A stretch of 11,849 bases of DNA, taken from Ruminococcaceae bacterium UBA6855. Lineage in GTDB: Bacteria; Bacillota; Clostridia; Oscillospirales; Acutalibacteraceae. The stretch covers positions 1 to 11,849 of the forward strand of contig DKDF01000114.1 in NCBI GenBank assembly GCA_002451755.1. The letters run 5' to 3'. Shown piece after piece: positions 6,262 through 11,849 of this stretch (within the stretch, counting starts at the first letter, position 1; each line of letters begins with the position of its first letter). The notes under the pieces are model-generated. The model did no database searches. It saw only the letters and a program-made list of their open reading frames with translations, and was not told the origin of the DNA. The position numbers and the translations under genes are program-made.

Positions 6262-6681
6262 TTACTGTCCGCTGACCGTTATCTTCAGCTCGTTCGACGC
6301 GGCAAGATCCGCGTTGACATCGATAGTGTAGTTGAGCAGCAGCTCGCCGCCCTCCTCCGTCACGGACGACTCGACCTTTTTGGCGAATATGCCGAGGAGC
6401 ATATCGCCGAAGGGGGTCGCATAATGGCAGACGTGGCGCCTGCCGCGCTCCATGACCATCTGTGTAGTATATGCGCCGTTTCTCGTCATTGTGACGAGTC
6501 CGCCGTCCTCTATAAGCAGGGTGGTCACGCAGCCCTCCATCTCGGCGGCAGGCTCTTCGTATGAGAGCTCGTAGCCGTTTTCGAGCAGGCGCAGAACGCC
6601 CTGCGTACTCGTCTGCGACGAGTAGCTGTCGTCATGCCCGGAGTGGCTGTCCTCAATGTTTATAAACACCTTTTTTTCCAT
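6262..6681 (-). CDS. DUF1934 (YwiB-like) beta-barrel protein
   Basis: A 139-residue DUF1934 family protein. The family is a small calycin-like beta-barrel of unknown function, about 130-150 aa long. Its hallmark alternating strands are visible here: GVLRLLENGYELSYEE, TTLLIEDGGLVTMTRNG, HVCHYATPFGDMLLGIFAKKVE and GELLLNYTIDVNADLAASNELKITV. There is no signal peptide or membrane segment. AAAAGGA lies 9 bases before ATG 6681. It sits directly upstream of argS on the same strand; B. subtilis has the same ywiB-argS order, so the linkage is conserved across Firmicutes and supports both calls. Both genes probably use the promoter at 6743-6772. Confidence 0.85.
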   Translation of the reverse strand: MEKKVFINIEDSHSGHDDSYSSQTSTQGVLRLLENGYELSYEEPAAEMEGCVTTLLIEDGGLVTMTRNGAYTTQMVMERGRRHVCHYATPFGDMLLGIFAKKVESSVTEEGGELLLNYTIDVNADLAASNELKITVSGQ

Positions 6682-6742
6682 CGGAAAAGTCCTTTTCTTT
6701 CTTGCTCTGAGGCTATGAAAAACCTCGTTCTTTTGATTTTTT

Positions 6743-6772
6743 ATAATACCACAGTTATACGCCTTTCGTCAA
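6743..6772 (-). promoter_or_regulatory. Promoter of the DUF1934-argS operon
   Basis: On the minus strand TTGACG (6772-6767) and TATTAT (6748-6743) are separated by 18 bases, followed by a leader of about 55 bases to ATG 6681. A hairpin CCCGTTTT/AAAACGGG (6774-6781, 6787-6794) abuts the -35 box and could be an operator. Confidence 0.65.
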
Positions 6773-6816
6773 CCCGTTTTATTTGAAAACGGGCGCGTTA
6801 TTTTTCCGTTAGAGCA

Positions 6817-6845
6817 TTGCAAACACGACGATATTATGATATATT
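6817..6845 (+). promoter_or_regulatory. Candidate promoter for the 7125 gene / gyrBA transcript
   Basis: TTGCAA (6817-6822), a 17-base spacer and TATATT (6840-6845) sit in a very AT-rich patch. A start near 6852 would give a leader of about 270 bases containing both palindromes and the MITE-like element. Other AT-rich hexamers nearby make the exact -10 uncertain. Confidence 0.5.
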
Positions 6846-6860
6846 ATATTAGTATATATA

Positions 6861-6885
6861 ATATATACTCTGTGCAGAGTATATA
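6861..6885. repeat. 22-bp palindromic direct repeat, copy 1
   Basis: A perfect palindrome with 11-base arms TATATACTCTG (6862-6872) and CAGAGTATATA (6875-6885) around TG. Its 6861-6882 portion is identical to 7085-7106. It lies just downstream of the candidate promoter and may be an operator or an element end. Confidence 0.75.
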
Positions 6886-6928
6886 ACAGCTTGTCGGTAA
6901 ACCTGTTTTTGGTTTCTCGGGAATCAAA

Positions 6929-7045
6929 GCCTCCCCTGTGCAAAGGGAGGCGGCGCGGAGCGCAGGAGGGATTGTTTTGAACTTTCATTACAACAACCCC
7001 TCAGCCACGGCTTCGCCGTGACAGCTCCCCTTACACAGGGGAGCC
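6929..7045. mobile_element. MITE-like 117-bp inverted-repeat element
   Basis: The ends GCCTCCCCTGTGCAAAGGGAGG (6929-6950) and the complement of 7023-7045 (GGCTCCCCTGTGTAAGGGGAGC) match at about 18 of 23 positions. Each end is itself a hairpin. Inside, GAGGGATTGTT (6967-6977) mirrors AACAACCCCTC (6992-7002), and CACGGC TTC GCCGTG forms another stem (7006-7020). There is no coding capacity and no clear target-site duplication at the immediate ends. A related half copy is at 4083-4125. The type is a non-autonomous palindromic repeat; the mobilising enzyme is unknown. Confidence 0.7.
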
Positions 7046-7084
7046 CTGAGACCCCGTGCAACGGCAGACTTTTTCGGCGGACTG

Positions 7085-7111
7085 ATATATACTCTGTGCA
7101 GAGTATTTTTT
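7085..7111. repeat. 22-bp palindromic direct repeat, copy 2, with T run
   Basis: 7085-7106 is identical to 6861-6882 and keeps 8-base arms ATACTCTG/CAGAGTAT around TG. It is followed by a T run and then the AAGGAG ribosome site (7112-7117). It could be an operator, with TATACT (7088-7093) as a -10 box inside it, or in RNA a short hairpin plus U run acting as an attenuator. Confidence 0.7.
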
Positions 7112-7124
7112 AAGGAGAACAGTT

Positions 7125-8000
7125 ATGATCGATATCCGTATAGCGATGAACGACATCTACAAGAACCTCGAGCCGACCCTCACGAAGTGCGGCTTCAGAA
7201 TCACCACTCCCGCAGATATCTCCGACGGTATTCCCGTCGCCGTCACGAGCGGCCGCGCCGTTATGGATTTTTCCGGCGACAACAAGGCTTTGCGCATCGA
7301 GCACTACGACAACAAGATAGCCCTGCTCTGGGCGCAGAAAGAGGGCGCGAACGAGACCGACTTCGCGAAGATTGCTCACTCCCTGCTCGACGTTGAGACC
7401 GCCGACGACAAGGATATCAAGTTTATCTCGGACGAGTATGCCGAGCTTATCGAAGAGAGCTTCGGCAAGAACGGCACAGCCGATAAAAAGAAAGTGAAGC
7501 TCCCCACCCCCGTATCGAAGGCTGCGGCAAAGAGCGGCGAGGCGTGCTATGACGCGAACACATTTGCAAACCGCCTGAGCGTTATCTATCCCGAGCTGCG
7601 CGACGAATACAGAAAGAATATCGAGACCTACGGCGAGTTCCTGCCTGAGGATTTCTTCAAGAACCACGCCGCTCCCGTGGTTATCAGAGTCATAAAAGAG
7701 AACGACCCGCAGAAGATGAGAAAGCTCTTCAATCTCCTCAACGAGATTTATGACGACGGCACGAACGAGATCCAGAGCATCATAGCCGTCACCGTCCTCG
7801 GCGAGCTCAACAACGATCAGGATCTGCTCGCAAACTGCGTCGACTACATGAGCGCGGACATGATCTCTCCCGTTGTCCAGGTCAACAAGTATCTCGCAAA
7901 GTCCAAGAGCGCGAGAATGAGACTCGAAAATCCGCCGAAGTACAAGCCCAAGAAAGCGAAGAAGAAAAAGAACATGTTCTCCACCCTGACGAATCAGTAA
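7125..8000 (+). CDS. Uncharacterised protein upstream of gyrB
   Basis: I do not recognise this 291-residue protein with confidence. It is soluble, with no signal peptide or membrane segment. Residues 1-112 look like a small alpha/beta domain (MIDIRIAMNDIYKNLEPTLT, GIPVAVTSGRAVMDFSG, ALRIEHYDNKIALLW). A polar lysine-rich linker follows (115-140). Residues 141-262 are helical (ANTFANRLSVIYPELRDEY, FLPEDFFKNHAAPVVIRVI, LFNLLNEIYDDGTNEIQSI, VTVLGELNND). The second half resembles DUF families with a PELR.EY...YGE.LP pattern, but I cannot assign one. The tail (271-283) is strongly basic (KYKPKKAKKKK), which could contact nucleic acid. AAGGAG lies 7 bases before ATG 7125. Only 28-37 bases separate it from gyrB, so the two are probably cotranscribed. 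Confidence 0.85.
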   Translation: MIDIRIAMNDIYKNLEPTLTKCGFRITTPADISDGIPVAVTSGRAVMDFSGDNKALRIEHYDNKIALLWAQKEGANETDFAKIAHSLLDVETADDKDIKFISDEYAELIEESFGKNGTADKKKVKLPTPVSKAAAKSGEACYDANTFANRLSVIYPELRDEYRKNIETYGEFLPEDFFKNHAAPVVIRVIKENDPQKMRKLFNLLNEIYDDGTNEIQSIIAVTVLGELNNDQDLLANCVDYMSADMISPVVQVNKYLAKSKSARMRLENPPKYKPKKAKKKKNMFSTLTNQ

Positions 8001-8021
8001 TTCGTTTTTATAGCTTTGGAG

Positions 8022-8040
8022 AAGGAGGATGAAAGCTTTG
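8022..8040 (+). promoter_or_regulatory. gyrB ribosome site deciding a TTG start
   Basis: AAGGAGG (8022-8028) directly abuts ATG 8029 with no spacer, which would not allow normal initiation. The in-frame TTG at 8038-8040 sits 9 bases downstream, an ideal distance, and would give a protein beginning (M)DNNENNEIL. The TTG is therefore the better start. Confidence 0.7.
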
Positions 8041-10062
8041 GATAACAATGAGAACAACGAGATCCTTGAAGAGAACGCCGAGAATCAGGACGAGCTCGTG
8101 CTCGACGAAGACATTGAGCTTGACAAGGATATGAACACCAAGGTCACCGAGGAATACGACGCGAGCCAGATTCAGGTTCTTGAGGGACTTGAGGCGGTCC
8201 GCAAGCGCCCCGGTATGTACATCGGTTCGACGGGTCCGCGCGGTCTGCACCACCTTGTGTATGAGATAGTCGACAACTCCATAGACGAAGCTCTCGCGGG
8301 CTTCTGCACGAATATCGATGTTGAGATACTCCCGGGCGATGTTATCAGCGTCAAGGATAACGGACGCGGTATCCCCGTGGGCATGAACGAAAAGATGGGC
8401 ATCTCCACCGTGACGGTCGTCCTGACCGTCCTGCACGCCGGCGGTAAGTTCGGCGGCAACGGATACAAAGTCTCCGGCGGTCTGCACGGCGTCGGTTCGT
8501 CCGTCGTCAACGCTCTGTCCGAGTGGCTCGAAGTCGAGGTCGCGCAGAACGGCCATGTCTATCAGCAGCGCTTCTCGAACGGCGGTCATCCCGACTATGA
8601 CCTCAAGGAGATAGGCACATCGTCGGCGACCGGCACGACCATACGCTTCAAGCCCGATCCCGAGATTTTCCGCGAGACCACGGTCTATGATTTCGAGACC
8701 CTTGAAAGACACCTGCGCGAGTCCGCGTTCCTCAACGCGGGACTGTGCATAACCCTTGCAGACAGGCGCGACAGCGAGAATATAATCGAGCGCACCTACT
8801 GCTACGAGGGCGGACTTTCGAGCTTCGTCGATTATCTGACCACAAGCCGCGGTCAGACTCCCCTGCATGAAAAGCCGATCCACTTCTCCGCCATGCACGG
8901 CGACAGAAGCGCGGAGATCGCCATGCAGTATACAGACAGCTACAATGAGACAATGCTCTCGTTTGCAAACAACGTCCACACCGTTGACGGCGGTACTCAC
9001 GAAACCGGCTTCAAGACCGCTCTGACCCGCGTTTTCAACGACTACGGACGCAAATATTCCATTCTCAAGGACGGCGACAAGAAGCTCTCGGGTGACGATG
9101 TCCGCGAGGGACTGACTGCCGTTATCAGCGTCAAGCTCACCGAGGCGCAGTTCGAGGGACAGACAAAGGGCAAGCTCGGCAACACCGACATAACCCAGCT
9201 CGTCTCGACTACGGTCTATGAGAAGCTGATGACCTATTTTGAAGAGAATCCCGCAGTCGCAAAGGCGATATTCTCGAAGGCTCTCGACGCCTCGCGCGCG
9301 AGAGAAGCTGCGAGAAAGGCGCGCGAGCTGGCTCGCCGCAAGTCCGTGCTCGATTCAAACTCCCTGCCCGGCAAGCTTGCCGACTGCACCGAGCGCGACG
9401 CAGAGCGCACAGAGCTCTACATCGTCGAGGGAGATTCCGCAGGCGGCTCCGCAAAAGAGGGACGCGACAGACGCTTCCAGGCGATTCTTCCCCTCTGGGG
9501 CAAGATGCTAAACGTCGAAAAGGCGAGACTCGACAGAGTTATCGGCAACGAGAAGCTCATGCCTATTGTCATCGCCCTCGGCACAGGAATCGGCGACGAG
9601 TTTGACATAACAAAGCTTCGCTACAACAAGATAGTTATCATGGCGGATGCCGATGTCGACGGCGCGCATATCAGAACGCTGCTGCTGACCTTCTTCTTCC
9701 GCTACATGCGCCCGCTTATCGAGCAGGGTCATGTCTATCTCGCTCAGCCACCGCTGTTCAAAGTCAGCAAGGGCAAGAAGATAAGATATGCTTTCTCCGA
9801 CGAGGAGCGCGACCGGTTCATGGCGGAGTTCGGCGGCTCGGGCAGCTGCGATATCCAGAGATACAAGGGTCTCGGCGAGATGGATGCCGAGCAGCTCTGG
9901 GAGACGACAATGGACCCCGACTTCCGCACGATGCTGCGCGTCAATATCGAGGACGCGATGCTCGCGGACGAGACCTTCTCCATTCTTATGGGCGACAAGG
10001 TCGAGCCGCGCCGCGAGTTCATCGAAACCAATGCAAAATACGTCCAGAATCTGGACATATAA
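8038..10062 (+). CDS. gyrB: DNA gyrase subunit B
   Basis: ATPase subunit of DNA gyrase, 674 aa from the TTG start (677 from ATG 8029). It has a GHKL ATPase domain (EIVDNSIDEALAG; DNGRGIPVG; AGGKFGGNGYKVSGGLHGVGSS), a transducer domain (LTAVISVKLTEAQFEGQTKGKLG), and a TOPRIM domain with EGDSAGGSA (glutamate codon 9427) and the metal-binding DADVDGAH (9646-9669). The tail carries RYKGLGEMDAEQLWETTMDP, and the protein ends NAKYVQNLDI as in short GyrB proteins without the enterobacterial insert. Two oddities: about 39 acidic residues precede the usual YDASQIQVLEGLEAVRKRPGMYIGST start, and the conserved PL(K/R)GK of TOPRIM reads PLWGK (Trp codon 9496-9498). It precedes gyrA by 19 bases, so the subunits are made from one message. 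Confidence 0.97.
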   Translation: MDNNENNEILEENAENQDELVLDEDIELDKDMNTKVTEEYDASQIQVLEGLEAVRKRPGMYIGSTGPRGLHHLVYEIVDNSIDEALAGFCTNIDVEILPGDVISVKDNGRGIPVGMNEKMGISTVTVVLTVLHAGGKFGGNGYKVSGGLHGVGSSVVNALSEWLEVEVAQNGHVYQQRFSNGGHPDYDLKEIGTSSATGTTIRFKPDPEIFRETTVYDFETLERHLRESAFLNAGLCITLADRRDSENIIERTYCYEGGLSSFVDYLTTSRGQTPLHEKPIHFSAMHGDRSAEIAMQYTDSYNETMLSFANNVHTVDGGTHETGFKTALTRVFNDYGRKYSILKDGDKKLSGDDVREGLTAVISVKLTEAQFEGQTKGKLGNTDITQLVSTTVYEKLMTYFEENPAVAKAIFSKALDASRAREAARKARELARRKSVLDSNSLPGKLADCTERDAERTELYIVEGDSAGGSAKEGRDRRFQAILPLWGKMLNVEKARLDRVIGNEKLMPIVIALGTGIGDEFDITKLRYNKIVIMADADVDGAHIRTLLLTFFFRYMRPLIEQGHVYLAQPPLFKVSKGKKIRYAFSDEERDRFMAEFGGSGSCDIQRYKGLGEMDAEQLWETTMDPDFRTMLRVNIEDAMLADETFSILMGDKVEPRREFIETNAKYVQNLDI

Positions 10063-10065
10063 CGG

Positions 10066-10081
10066 AAAGGAGTAGATCTCT

Positions 10082-10084
<3 letters not shown>
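10066..10084 (+). promoter_or_regulatory. gyrA ribosome site and GTG start
   Basis: AAAGGAG (10066-10072) lies 9 bases upstream of GTG 10082-10084. There is no in-frame ATG before Met30 at about 10169, which is already within the conserved LDYSMTVI motif, so GTG is the start. Confidence 0.85.

Positions 10085-11849
<1,765 letters not shown>

Noticed and set aside
6861..7111. CRISPR array
   Set aside because: Only two repeat copies 202 bases apart, palindromic, with a hairpin element rather than a unique spacer between them.
7110..8057. Long minus-strand open frame (315 codons) opposite the uncharacterised gene
   Set aside because: Leu/Val-rich mirror translation of a GC-rich plus-strand gene, no ribosome site, no family resemblance; the plus-strand frame has a ribosome site and protein-like composition.
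8008..9000. Minus-strand open frame of 330 codons opposite gyrB
   Set aside because: Shadow of gyrB third-position bias; gyrB motifs on the plus strand are unambiguous.

Overview
The window looks like a chromosomal stretch from a moderately GC-rich, gut-type Clostridia (Firmicutes), plausibly Oscillospirales-like. The grounds are strong AGGAGG ribosome sites, Gram-positive style gene content, a DUF1934 (YwiB)-argS pair as in other Firmicutes, a gyrB-gyrA pair with clostridial-type sequence, and intergenic hairpin repeats of the kind scattered through gut Clostridia genomes. The taxonomic call is inference from sequence style; no search was run.

Layout. Bases 1-488 are a scar: the last 39 codons of an ABC-2-type permease run straight into the C-terminal two thirds of a GrpB-family protein whose N-terminus is missing. 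Bases 559-1347 hold a TipAL-like MerR regulator with its own 19-bp-spacer promoter and a near-palindromic operator. It converges with a GNAT acetyltransferase (1422-1850, minus) that has a good sigma-A-type promoter. A 430-base gap with repeats and a strong bidirectional terminator follows. A minus-strand pair then encodes a CDF cation transporter with a manganese-type metal site and a Nudix hydrolase only 10 bases downstream. A 531-base repeat-rich gap separates this pair from the next minus-strand unit, a DUF1934 protein followed by arginyl-tRNA synthetase, transcribed from a promoter near 6743-6772.

The divergent gap 6682-7124 holds a 117-bp MITE-like inverted-repeat element bracketed by two identical 22-bp copies of a palindrome. 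From 7125 on, the plus strand carries an unrecognised 291-aa protein, then gyrB (probable TTG start) and gyrA (GTG start, cut by the window end). Spacing suggests these three are cotranscribed.

How the genes work together: gyrB and gyrA form DNA gyrase, and ArgS charges tRNA-Arg. The left half is an accessory patchwork of stress and small-molecule genes. I did not find a clear new defence or mobile system. The most interesting signals are a sharp synonymous-codon switch inside gyrA (about 10.24-10.28 kb) just before a quinolone-pocket region with a natural Ala, the palindrome/MITE arrangement in the leader of the unknown gyrase-linked gene, and three families of intergenic repeats.
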